A stretch of 50,697 bases of DNA, taken from positions 1 through 50,697 of the forward strand of contig NZ_LR213784.1 in assembly GCF_900659865.1 (NCBI RefSeq). The letters are read 5' to 3'. The position numbers were made by a program, and so were the translations under genes. Positions 7,941-15,861 of this stretch are shown here, one piece after another; within the stretch, counting starts at the first letter, position 1; every line of letters begins with the position of its first letter. The notes under the pieces are model-generated. The model had not been told where the DNA came from, did not search any database, and was given only the letters and a program-made list of their open reading frames with translations. Origin of the DNA: Hyella patelloides LEGE 07179 (lineage in GTDB: Bacteria > Cyanobacteriota > Cyanobacteriia > Cyanobacteriales > Xenococcaceae).

Positions 7941-9239
7941 TTAAATAGGAGCTTGCACTAAACCAATTCCTACATCAATTGAAGATAAAGGTAATCTTTG
8001 AGCATCTCGCATCAATAAAGCCCAAAGTTCCAGTCCTCTTTTGCCAGTTGCTTCGGCATACAAAGCAGCAATTCCTGCTACATGAGGAGTTGCCATACTT
8101 GTACCACTAATGGAGTTATATCTTAATGCTCCTGGTGGTTGAACTGCATTTAAATCTGTTGTCCAAGTTGAATAAATTTCAGGAAGGGGAGCTTGTCCTG
8201 CATTACCTCCTGGTGCTGCAATATCAATTGCTCCACCATCAGGATTAATTGAACCATTGGAGTACCAAGAAACACCTAACTGATTATCTAGAGCAGCTAC
8301 AGCCATAATTGAAGGACAATTAGCAGGACGACCTACAGGATTGACAACACCAGGTCTATTACTTTCGTTTCCAGCAGCAGCAATAATTAAAGTACCCTGA
8401 CTGAGAGCGCGTTGGGCAATATCTTCATAGATTTGAGAAAAAGGAGTACCTGGAGAAGCAGACGCACCTAAAGACATCGAAATAATTTGACAACCATTGG
8501 TAACAGCCCAATCAATGCCAGCTAAAATACCTTCATCCGCACCAGAACCTTGATTACTCAAAACCTTACCTACAAAAATTTCTGCGTTATGAGCAATGCC
8601 ATAGCGCATAGGCGAAGACGGATCTGGTGGATTTAATGCTCCACAAGCAGTTCCAATACAGTGAGTACCGTGACCTTGTAAGTCTTGAACTTCTTCTCCT
8701 GTGATAAAAGATTGGCTAGTAATAGAGCGACCAGCAAAGTCAGGATGGTTCAAGTCTAAACCTGTGTCGAGTACCGCGACCTTAATACCCGTACCACTAT
8801 AATTACTATCGACAACGTTTGTGGCTTGTAGTCCCCAGGTGGCTACACCATCAGTAAAGATAGAAGGGGTAACTTTTTCTCCTAATGCGACATTACCATT
8901 GCCTAAGTTGTCTGCTAAATTAGTTACACCATCTTTATAACCTTGGAGATAATTAACAATCTCGCCACTAACTGAACTCCCAATTGCATACATAATCTGT
9001 TCTGGTTCAGCAGCTATTATCGGTGCATCTCCAGCTACAGCAGTATTAAGAGACTGTAAACGGTCTGGGTCTAAAGAAACTACGACAACACCTAAATTAC
9101 TATACACAGACATATCGGTATCTCTAACGCCAGTGAAGTCTGTCAATGCTGACATTCCCGAACGAACATCACTTTCGGGTAACAGAACTAGATAACGACC
9201 TGTTGTTTGTATTGGTCTTATTGGTAAGTTATTAGTCAT
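7941..9239 (-). CDS. Subtilisin-like serine protease (S8 family)
   Basis: This is a 432-residue protease. Residues 18-85 look like an I9-type prodomain (YLVLLPESDV ... VVVVSLDPDRLQSL). The catalytic domain follows, with D158 in VAVLDTGLDLNHPDF, H190 in GHGTHCIGT, the oxyanion N291 in AAAGNES and S381 in GTSMATPHVAG, so the triad is complete. No signal peptide is visible at the N-terminus (MTNNLPIRP), unusual for a subtilase and suggestive of cytoplasmic action or non-classical export. The next gene on the strand encodes an exported I9-like protein. The C-terminus ends soon after the catalytic serine, so there is no extra domain. Confidence 0.92.
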   Translation of the reverse strand: MTNNLPIRPIQTTGRYLVLLPESDVRSGMSALTDFTGVRDTDMSVYSNLGVVVVSLDPDRLQSLNTAVAGDAPIIAAEPEQIMYAIGSSVSGEIVNYLQGYKDGVTNLADNLGNGNVALGEKVTPSIFTDGVATWGLQATNVVDSNYSGTGIKVAVLDTGLDLNHPDFAGRSITSQSFITGEEVQDLQGHGTHCIGTACGALNPPDPSSPMRYGIAHNAEIFVGKVLSNQGSGADEGILAGIDWAVTNGCQIISMSLGASASPGTPFSQIYEDIAQRALSQGTLIIAAAGNESNRPGVVNPVGRPANCPSIMAVAALDNQLGVSWYSNGSINPDGGAIDIAAPGGNAGQAPLPEIYSTWTTDLNAVQPPGALRYNSISGTSMATPHVAGIAALYAEATGKRGLELWALLMRDAQRLPLSSIDVGIGLVQAPI

Positions 9240-9497
9240 GATTAAGTTTCAACTGAATTTTGCTTTTATAGAGGTAACAGTTTTGAAAGCACTATCTCTC
9301 CATATTTGATATGGGTACTTCAATACCTGTTTTCTGCAAATCTAGAATTTCCTTGATATTTCTTCAGGTTTCTCGCTCTTATCTTCTTTATCTATGGTAT
9401 TTTTGAAGGTAATCTGCTTTTTGGAGAGAAAATGCGATCGCATTTAAAATAATTTCCCAATAATGATGCTACTTTGTTGGTTGAAAAAAAATATTGC

Positions 9498-9632
9498 TCA
9501 ATCCGCTCCACAAAGAGAATAAATTCAATCTTCTAGTAAATCACCAAAAGCTTTTCCTAACTCCATACCGTTATCTGGTTCACATTCTTGGGGTTTTTAC
9601 TCACAGCCACAAATCGAGCAGATACATTTCAT
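9498..9632 (-). pseudogene. Decayed rubredoxin gene
   Basis: From an ATG at 9632 the - strand reads MKCICSICGCE, stop, KPQECEPDNGMELGKAFGDLLED, stop, IYSLCGAD, stop. This follows the rubredoxin plan: YxCxxCGY, then dPdnGi.pGt.FedLp.DW, then CPlCGa. The first CxxC (C5, C8) is kept. The Tyr codons around it have become Cys, the DW tryptophan is TGA, and the first cysteine of the second pair is Tyr. Three in-frame stops show that it is dead. Intact rubredoxins are about 55 residues, matching the span here. The alignment is by eye. Confidence 0.65.
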
Positions 9633-10207
9633 GGCTTTTTAACTCTTAAGTATTTTTTATCTTAGAAAAGATAATTTGTAGAGAATATTAAAATTAAATA
9701 AGATTAAATTGCCAAGGCTCGCACGCAGGGTAGCTCGTCAAACCCTCAAAATAGCTACCTCTAAGGAAAACTTAATTGAGATTGAACTTTGAAAAATTAT
9801 TGCTGTTTATCAACTTCAGTTTGATAACATTTTATTAAATATTATTCTGAATTGTATCGCTAATTGATAATAAAAAAATATATGGGCTGCTCAAGACTTC
9901 TTTAGTGTCCTAACTCAAAATCAACCAATTTTGTTCTCTATCGAACTCACGTTTACCAATTGATATTTTAATTTGAGTATGAAAAACCCTATGTGTCTGT
10001 AAACTAATATACCAAATCTCTGGCTAAATTAAATTAGTCACTAAAATTTCGTCTTAATTTTCTCTTAACCTTTACCCTTTACCATAAGCCCAAGCAAGGT
10101 CGATCGAGATCATGCAGTAAGTCTATATAAAGTTAAATGTAGAGTTGATTTATCGCTTCTAATTGTGATTCTAAGTTTGGCGACTAATTCTCTACACAAC
10201 ACCTCAT
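9633..10207. other. Gene-free region
   Basis: AT-rich DNA with no supported gene. Short broken frames around 9710-9860 may be debris but match no family I recognise. No terminator or promoter stands out. Confidence 0.4.
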
Positions 10208-10456
10208 CTAGAAAAATTGCTTGTAAATGCTTTCTCTGCTCATGAGTTCTTCCTCAAAAAACAGTTTTTTTGTACCTCTTTGATCCTTAATCCATTCTTG
10301 AAAAGCAGCAATTTCTAAAGATAGTTCATATTCCCAGTCAATAAGTTCGGTATTTTCTCTACTCAGCAACTTAATAACTGCTTTTTTTATTTGTTCGGCT
10401 GGTAAATTTTGAAGATTACTGGCTAATTGATCCTTGTTTTCGGTTGATATTTCCAT
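10208..10456 (-). CDS. Hypothetical small acidic protein
   Basis: This is an 82-residue open frame from an ATG at 10456. It is highly charged and predicted helical throughout, with LPAEQIKKAVIKLLSREN followed by IDWEYELSLEIAAFQEWIKD. There is no signal peptide, metal motif or known domain. The composition resembles small antitoxin-like or adaptor proteins, but no toxin partner is adjacent. It could be a real orphan gene or a chance frame. Confidence 0.45.
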   Translation of the reverse strand: MEISTENKDQLASNLQNLPAEQIKKAVIKLLSRENTELIDWEYELSLEIAAFQEWIKDQRGTKKLFFEEELMSRESIYKQFF

Positions 10457-10974
10457 TGGTATTTATTTTAAATAATCTTTAAAATTATTAGCACTACTAC
10501 TAACTTTACTGACTTTACTAACTTTTTACCATTAAGTTTTGAAAAATTCCAGATTATTTAACATTCCACATCATCAAACAATGGTGATAAATTATACTAA
10601 GTAACAGGAACAAATCATTCAATTTCTAAAGTTTAAAAGCACAGGCTTGAAAAACAGTCAACATGGGAGTCCCCATTCGCCGTCCCGTCAAGCGGGATCG
10701 TATCAGGGCAGGATAATAATGATAAATGGAATATGCGTTGTCTTACAGAAGAGCATCAAGAAGCATTCCCTTGCACCCAAAACGATGGGCATAAACCCCC
10801 AAATGCGATGGGGATAAACACCCAATATGGAGGGTGTAAATGCTTTACGGCGACTGGGATATTCCCTCATTTCCTCCCGTCATTCTGAGGATAGACAAAA
10901 TAAATTGCGATCGCTATAGCTGGCTAAGGTATGATTATCATAGTATGTCCAAGACTGTTTACCAATAATTCCTA
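10457..10974. other. Intergenic region with a repeat array upstream of the ABC ATPase
   Basis: No gene was found. Positions 10771-10853 hold imperfect tandem units shared with the end of the window. The rest is AT-rich apart from a patch around 10665-10715 that contains short inverted sequences such as CCCGTCAAGCGGGAT. A HIP1-like GCGATCGC lies about 65 bases before the GTG start. Confidence 0.45.
10771..10853. repeat. Imperfect tandem array, copy 1 (CACCCAAtGCGATGGGTGTAAA-type units)
   Basis: About three units of ~22 bases start CACCC or CCCCC, carry a central GCGATGGG-like core and end TAAA. Each unit can fold on itself (CACCCA/TGGGTG). The array is preceded by GAAGCATTCCC and followed by TGCTTTACGGCGA; both flanks recur around 50425 and 50530, so this is a dispersed composite repeat rather than a local duplication. 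This copy is more degraded and lacks about 37 bases between GCATTCCC and TTGCACCC. Confidence 0.6.
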
Positions 10975-11961
10975 GTGTCTATTATTGCTGTCGAAAATCT
11001 CAGTAAAATTTATCCTGTAGCCATCAAGCAACCAGGTTTAAAAGGAACATTAAACCATTTCTTTCGCCGTACCTATCGGGAAATTAAAGCTGTAAGTGAT
11101 GTTTCCTTTCACATTCAACCAGGAGAAATGGTGGGTTTTTTGGGAGCGAATGGTGCAGGAAAAACCACCACCCTGAAAATGTTAACAGGGTTAATTTATC
11201 CTTCTAATGGTCGAGTAAAAGTAGCAGATTACACTCCTTTTAAACGTCAGCATAAGTTTTTGCAAAAAATTAGTCTAGTAATGGGGCAAAAACAGCAACT
11301 ACTTTGGGATTTACCTGCTTTAGACTCGTTAAGAATTAATGCAGCTATTTACAATATCCCTGAAAAAATCTTTCAGCAACGCCTTCATGAGTTAAGCGAG
11401 ATGTTATCACTACAAAGTAAGCTAACTCAACCAGTAAGGAAACTCTCTTTAGGGGAAAGGATGAAAGCAGAATTGTTAGCTGCATTATTGCATCATCCCC
11501 AGGTACTGTTTTTGGATGAGCCTACTTTGGGTTTGGATGTCAATGCTCAAGTAGCAGTCAGGAAATTTTTAGAGCAGTATAATCAACGCTACGATGCTAC
11601 TATCCTACTAACCAGCCACTATATGGCTGATATTACCGCATTGTGCGATCGCGTGCTACTAATTCATCAAGGGAGTTTAATTTATGATGGTAGTCTTGAT
11701 GGTTTGTTGGAGCGTTTTGCACCCTGTAGACAAGTAACAGTGGAATTATCTCAAGCAGTGCCTAAAAGCGAATTAGTTAACTATGGAGATATAGAAGCAA
11801 TAGAAGGACAACAAGTTAAGTTTTTTGTTTCTAGAGAGAATTTAACCACTACCATCTCTCGTATTCTCGCTCAATTACCCGTTAGCGATCTAAGTGTTAA
11901 TGACCCACCTATAGAGGAAGTTATAGGTCGTTTATTCGCTACTGGTCAAGTGGATAATTAG
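10975..11961 (+). CDS. ABC transporter ATP-binding protein (ABC-2/drug-exporter type)
   Basis: This is a 328-residue ATPase. Walker A is GANGAGKTT (57-65), the signature LSLGE (157-161), Walker B VLFLDEP (about 177-183) with D-loop LGLD, and the switch histidine is H215 in TSHYMAD. The ~100-residue C-terminal extension is like that of COG4586-type ATPases that drive ABC-2 exporters. Start is GTG (10975). No membrane subunit is adjacent: the next gene is 320 bases away and encodes a phosphatase. The permeases must be elsewhere, and the substrate is unknown. Confidence 0.9.
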   Translation: MSIIAVENLSKIYPVAIKQPGLKGTLNHFFRRTYREIKAVSDVSFHIQPGEMVGFLGANGAGKTTTLKMLTGLIYPSNGRVKVADYTPFKRQHKFLQKISLVMGQKQQLLWDLPALDSLRINAAIYNIPEKIFQQRLHELSEMLSLQSKLTQPVRKLSLGERMKAELLAALLHHPQVLFLDEPTLGLDVNAQVAVRKFLEQYNQRYDATILLTSHYMADITALCDRVLLIHQGSLIYDGSLDGLLERFAPCRQVTVELSQAVPKSELVNYGDIEAIEGQQVKFFVSRENLTTTISRILAQLPVSDLSVNDPPIEEVIGRLFATGQVDN

Positions 11962-12280
11962 GGATGCCAGGAATAGCTTGTAAGAGTCTAATTTTTATCT
12001 TGAACTAGTTTTATCGATTTTTCTACTGAGACTGCTATTGGTGTTTTTGAACTTAGAGTTGCCAATAATCGCGATCGCCATTAAACTTTAATAACGGATT
12101 TTAGCTAATGTGGATCTCGGTTTTGCGAAACTTCCAACTTACGCCCTCAAAATCCACTAAAACATTGAGCTAATAGCTAAGCGCGAAGCAGGTTTAATCT
12201 CATCTAAATAACTTCTTAATTTTAATTAACCCAATCGCCTCTAATATTTTCCAAGGAGGGTTATTGATAAAATTATTGTT
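11962..12280. other. Intergenic region
   Basis: No gene, RNA or clear terminator was recognised in these 319 bases. One HIP1-like site occurs near 12070. GGAGGG lies about 25 bases before the next ATG. Confidence 0.4.
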
Positions 12281-12940
12281 ATGTTATACCAAGCACTTGC
12301 AACAGATTATGATGGCACTATAGCAACAGAAGGACAAGTTGATGAAACTACTATAACAGCCCTAAAACGCTGGCAGAAAACAGGACGTAAGCTGATTTTA
12401 GTCACTGGAAGACGACTCGATAATCTCTACACTGTCTTTCCACAAGCTAAATCTTTTGACTGTATTGTGGCAGAAAATGGAGCGTTACTTTCTTTCCCAT
12501 CCACGGGAGAAACAACTTTGCTGGGTGAATCTCCTTCTGAGTCTCTGATTAAAGCTTTGCAACAGCGACAGGTTGAACCCCTCTCAGTCGGACAGGGAAT
12601 TATCTCTACTCGAATTCCTCACGATACAACTGTATTAGAAGTTATCAAAGAATTAGGCTTGGCTTGGCTCATTAGCTATAACAAAGGAGCAGTGATGCTT
12701 TTACCAGAAGGGGTTGATAAAGACTCTGGATTGAGAATAGCTCTAGAGCGAATGAACCTATCACCCGATGAAGTGGTAGCAGTGGGAGATGGAGAAAACG
12801 ATCTTCCTCTGTTAAACTTGTGCGGTTTATCCGTATCAGTGAAGAATGCTTTACCAGTTCTCAAAGATTGTAGTGACTGGGTAATGACCAAAAATAGAGG
12901 AGAAGGAGTTGTGGAATTGATAGATAAACTTTTTCAATAA
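12281..12940 (+). CDS. HAD-superfamily (Cof/IIB type) phosphatase
   Basis: This is a 219-residue hydrolase. Motif I is DYDGT (nucleophile D9, acid/base D11), motif II lies in LVTGR, and motifs III/IV are in DKDSGL and GDGENDLPLL. This set is characteristic of the HAD-IIB group acting on small phosphorylated metabolites, often sugar phosphates. The cap is short. The substrate cannot be assigned. It is followed 28 bases later by a small membrane-protein gene on the same strand and may share a transcript with it. Confidence 0.85.
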   Translation: MLYQALATDYDGTIATEGQVDETTITALKRWQKTGRKLILVTGRRLDNLYTVFPQAKSFDCIVAENGALLSFPSTGETTLLGESPSESLIKALQQRQVEPLSVGQGIISTRIPHDTTVLEVIKELGLAWLISYNKGAVMLLPEGVDKDSGLRIALERMNLSPDEVVAVGDGENDLPLLNLCGLSVSVKNALPVLKDCSDWVMTKNRGEGVVELIDKLFQ

Positions 12941-12968
12941 CTGATTTCAACAGAATGCTTAAACCGTA

Positions 12969-13364
12969 ATGCAGATTGTATTTTTACTGTTAGGATTGCT
13001 AGCAATATTTCATGGGATATCGACCTTAGAGCAAAAAAGACGACAGCGCAAAAAGCTTACCTCAATAACCACTGGAATCGTAGTTGATAATGTGTATAAA
13101 AATCCTTACCATCATGACGAACCTTCTTATTACAGAGTAGTAGAGTTTTTTACTAATTCGCCAGAGAGGTTAGTTCGCATCGAATGTCTCGATTTTGGTC
13201 GAAATCAACCCCATAAGTTAGAACAAAAGGTAAAAGTTTGTTACTCTCCTTACAATCCTGAAAATGCTGAACTCGTGCATAATTATTGGTGGTTTCCAGG
13301 TGTCTTTGTAATATGTGTGGGGTGCGGGTTTGTGATTTTTACTCTTTTTGCTCCCATTTGGTAA
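12969..13364 (+). CDS. Two-TM membrane protein (DUF3592-like)
   Basis: This is a 131-residue protein with hydrophobic segments at both ends (about 2-18 and 105-128). Between them is a soluble beta-rich domain with a basic patch (KRRQRKK) and the motif YYRVVEFFTNSPERLVRIE. The layout, in which a V.Y...P..aelv segment precedes the last helix (VCYSPYNPENAEL), fits DUF3592 proteins. Function unknown. The DUF assignment is by pattern and is moderate. Confidence 0.65.
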   Translation: MQIVFLLLGLLAIFHGISTLEQKRRQRKKLTSITTGIVVDNVYKNPYHHDEPSYYRVVEFFTNSPERLVRIECLDFGRNQPHKLEQKVKVCYSPYNPENAELVHNYWWFPGVFVICVGCGFVIFTLFAPIW

Positions 13365-13707
13365 CAGAATAATTGAGAAAATTGCTATCTATAGCAAGCT
13401 GTTGAGCAAGATTTAGCATTGAAAAACTTGCCAGAATCGATAGAAGGCTGATTTTTAGCGATTGCCAGTTTAACCAAAAATGAATATTTATCATTTGACG
13501 GACTTACCGAACGTGCGAGTGTTGACAATCAAGACAATCGCTACAAATATTAGAAAAAAATTATTAGTTATTAATTGTTTATTGTTAATATATAAAAATC
13601 AGAGTAGGCATTGCTTATATACATTTTCGTAAATGATGTGTTTATCTGTAAGCAAAAATAAATTTATTTTATTAAAACCACTAACCACTAACCACTAACC
13701 AAGAAAA
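13365..13707. other. Intergenic region ending in an ACTAACC tandem repeat
   Basis: No gene was found. The last 30 bases before the lhgO start consist of ACTAACC heptamers repeated about four times, so the gene has no recognisable Shine-Dalgarno site. Short heptamer repeats of this kind are common in cyanobacterial intergenic DNA. Confidence 0.5.
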
Positions 13708-14895
13708 ATGTACGATTTTACTATCATTGGTGGAGGAATTGTTGGCTTATCAACAGCAATGGCTTTAGGTCAAAAATATCCCGACAAAAAAATATTATTA
13801 TTAGAAAAAGAAGCATCGTGGGCTGCTCATCAAACAGGAAATAATAGTGGTGTTATCCATTCAGGAATTTACTATAAACCTGGTAGCTATAAAGCAAAAT
13901 TTTGTCGTGAAGGAAACAACGCCTTAGTTGAATTTTGTCAACAACACAATATAAATTACGAAATCTGCGGTAAAGTAATTGTCGCTACAGAACAAGAAGA
14001 ATTACCCCGCTTAGAAAATATCTACAAAAGAGGTGTGGCGAATAATATTGACATCTCCATGTTAAGTAAAGAAGAAGCCAAAGAAGTTGAACCTCACGTT
14101 AATTCTTTAGCTGCAATTTTAGTAAAATCAACAGGCATTGTAGACTATAAACAAGTAGCTGAAAAATACGCTGAACTTGCAATTAAACAAGGCGCAGACT
14201 TATTTAATAATTGTCGAGTAACCGATATTAAAGAAACCTCAGAAGGCTACGTTTTAATAACCAATAAAGAAGAATATCAAACGCGCTTTTTAATCAACTG
14301 TGCGGGGCTTTTCAGCGATCGCGTAGCCCAATTGGTAGGAGTAAAACCACCAGCAAAAATAGTGCCTTTTAGAGGAGAATATTACGAATTAACGCCAGAA
14401 AAACGCTATTTAGCCAGCAACACCTTAATCTATCCCGTTCCCAATCCCAATTTCCCCTTCTTAGGGGTACACTTTACTAAAATGATAGATGGTAGCGTTC
14501 ACGCAGGACCCAATGCAGTGCTAAGTTTTAAGCGAGAGGGCTACTATAAAACTGATTTTAACCTCAAAGACTTCCTCGACACCATGACCTATCCTGGTTT
14601 TTGGAAACTCAGTGTAAAACATGGTGTGGATGGCATACAAGAAATGGCTCGATCTTGGAGTAAATCCTTATTTGTAGCTAGTTTACAACGTCTAATTCCT
14701 GAAGTAAGTGCTAAAGATGTAGTCCCTACCCATGCAGGAGTTAGGGCGCAAGCATTAGGCAATAATGGCAAGCTAGTAGATGATTTTTTGATTATCGATC
14801 GCCCCCAAGCAATGCACGTCTGTAACGCACCTTCTCCTGCTGCTACTTCTTCTATCGCCATCGGGAAAGCGATCGCTAACAGAGTTACGGTTTAA
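13708..14895 (+). CDS. lhgO: L-2-hydroxyglutarate oxidase/dehydrogenase
   Basis: This 395-residue FAD enzyme of the DAO family oxidises L-2-hydroxyglutarate to 2-oxoglutarate, often passing electrons to the quinone pool. The N-terminal dinucleotide fold is IIGGGIVGLSTA (about 6-17). The segment HQTGNNSGVIHSGIYY with KFCREG is characteristic of LhgO. The C-terminal region PTHAGVRAQA is followed by FLII and NAPSPAATSSIAIG, closing the FAD site as in the family. Length is normal. It is a single gene, convergent with yqhA. Confidence 0.92.
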   Translation: MYDFTIIGGGIVGLSTAMALGQKYPDKKILLLEKEASWAAHQTGNNSGVIHSGIYYKPGSYKAKFCREGNNALVEFCQQHNINYEICGKVIVATEQEELPRLENIYKRGVANNIDISMLSKEEAKEVEPHVNSLAAILVKSTGIVDYKQVAEKYAELAIKQGADLFNNCRVTDIKETSEGYVLITNKEEYQTRFLINCAGLFSDRVAQLVGVKPPAKIVPFRGEYYELTPEKRYLASNTLIYPVPNPNFPFLGVHFTKMIDGSVHAGPNAVLSFKREGYYKTDFNLKDFLDTMTYPGFWKLSVKHGVDGIQEMARSWSKSLFVASLQRLIPEVSAKDVVPTHAGVRAQALGNNGKLVDDFLIIDRPQAMHVCNAPSPAATSSIAIGKAIANRVTV

Positions 14896-14914
14896 CTTTT
14901 TCAGCAAACCCTAA

Positions 14915-15505
14915 TTATTTATCGTCTTGATTAGGAGATTGCTGATTATCATTTTCTAAAAGATGACTATCCTTAGAAGGATGAAGATGACTTAAGTTTA
15001 AAAGATACTGACTAATGGAAATTAACAAGATTGCCGAAGATATATAAACTACATCGCTTACTTGTTGAATTTCTAAATTAAGCATCCGCTTAAAAAGGCT
15101 AACAATTAAAGCTACAACAATTACATTAACTAATTTACTTTTTAGCTCTTCGAGGGATTCGCTCTGTAAAATATTAGAATCATCTTCATGTCTAATATCA
15201 ATTTCTGAAATAAATAATTCATAAATACCAAAGGCAAAAATCAATAAAACAATACCTATTAAATAATAATCTATACCACCAATAATGTAACCTACTATCT
15301 TGATAGTGGCTTCTCCTTCAGGGTCTTGAACATCAAAAGGATAAGTTAATCCTGCCCAAATATCTACAGTTCCAATAATAATAAAGCGTAAAGCACTCAG
15401 TAAGCTAAAGATAACTGGAGCTATAATAAAAAAACGAAAATTCCAGATTAATGCTTCAAAAATATACTCAATTTTTTTGGTTATTTTTGATGTTTTATTA
15501 GCCAT
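14915..15505 (-). CDS. YqhA/UPF0114-family membrane protein
   Basis: This 196-residue protein has three to four hydrophobic helices (about 22-48, 72-95, 125-142 and 148-165). Matches to the UPF0114 pattern include FRFFIIAPVIFSLLSALRF near the start, GGIDYYLIGIVLLIFAFGIYELFIS in the centre and a following SLEELKSKLVNVIVVAL. The last ~25 residues are charged and Gln/Asp-rich. Function is unknown; homologues sit in the inner membrane. It is convergent with lhgO with only 19 bases between. Confidence 0.85.
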   Translation of the reverse strand: MANKTSKITKKIEYIFEALIWNFRFFIIAPVIFSLLSALRFIIIGTVDIWAGLTYPFDVQDPEGEATIKIVGYIIGGIDYYLIGIVLLIFAFGIYELFISEIDIRHEDDSNILQSESLEELKSKLVNVIVVALIVSLFKRMLNLEIQQVSDVVYISSAILLISISQYLLNLSHLHPSKDSHLLENDNQQSPNQDDK

Positions 15506-15861
15506 TAATTAATGTATTAATAGGGTTCTTATAAGAATCTATGGATATATTAAATTGATTTTTTGGTTAACTCTGTAAAGTCAATTAAAGTAAGTTGTCG
15601 AAAACTCTTATCCAGTAAGAATTTTATCAATTCATTAAAAGTTGAGATCGCTCTCAAAAATTCTAGTCCCGTCTGCCTTTCAAAAATCAGATGGGTTTGC
15701 TCTGTATTTTAATTTTAAATTAATATATTCGATTTTGCTGACGATTTTGGGAAGACTATAGCTAAGTCACAGATTATCTCTGACTGCCCGAACCTAGACC
15801 AATCGTGGAAATTTAAACTCAAAAAGCCAATAGCTACTAGTTAATCAATAAATAATCAAAT
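15506..15861. other. Divergent intergenic region
   Basis: This 356-base AT-rich space lies between divergent yqhA and the GT-C gene and must hold promoters for both. No consensus pair was clear. No RNA gene or repeat was recognised. Confidence 0.4.

Noticed and set aside
10771-10853. CRISPR array or coding repeat
   Set aside because: Units are imperfect, abut each other without unique spacers, and no cas gene is present; the same composite repeat occurs at the window end.
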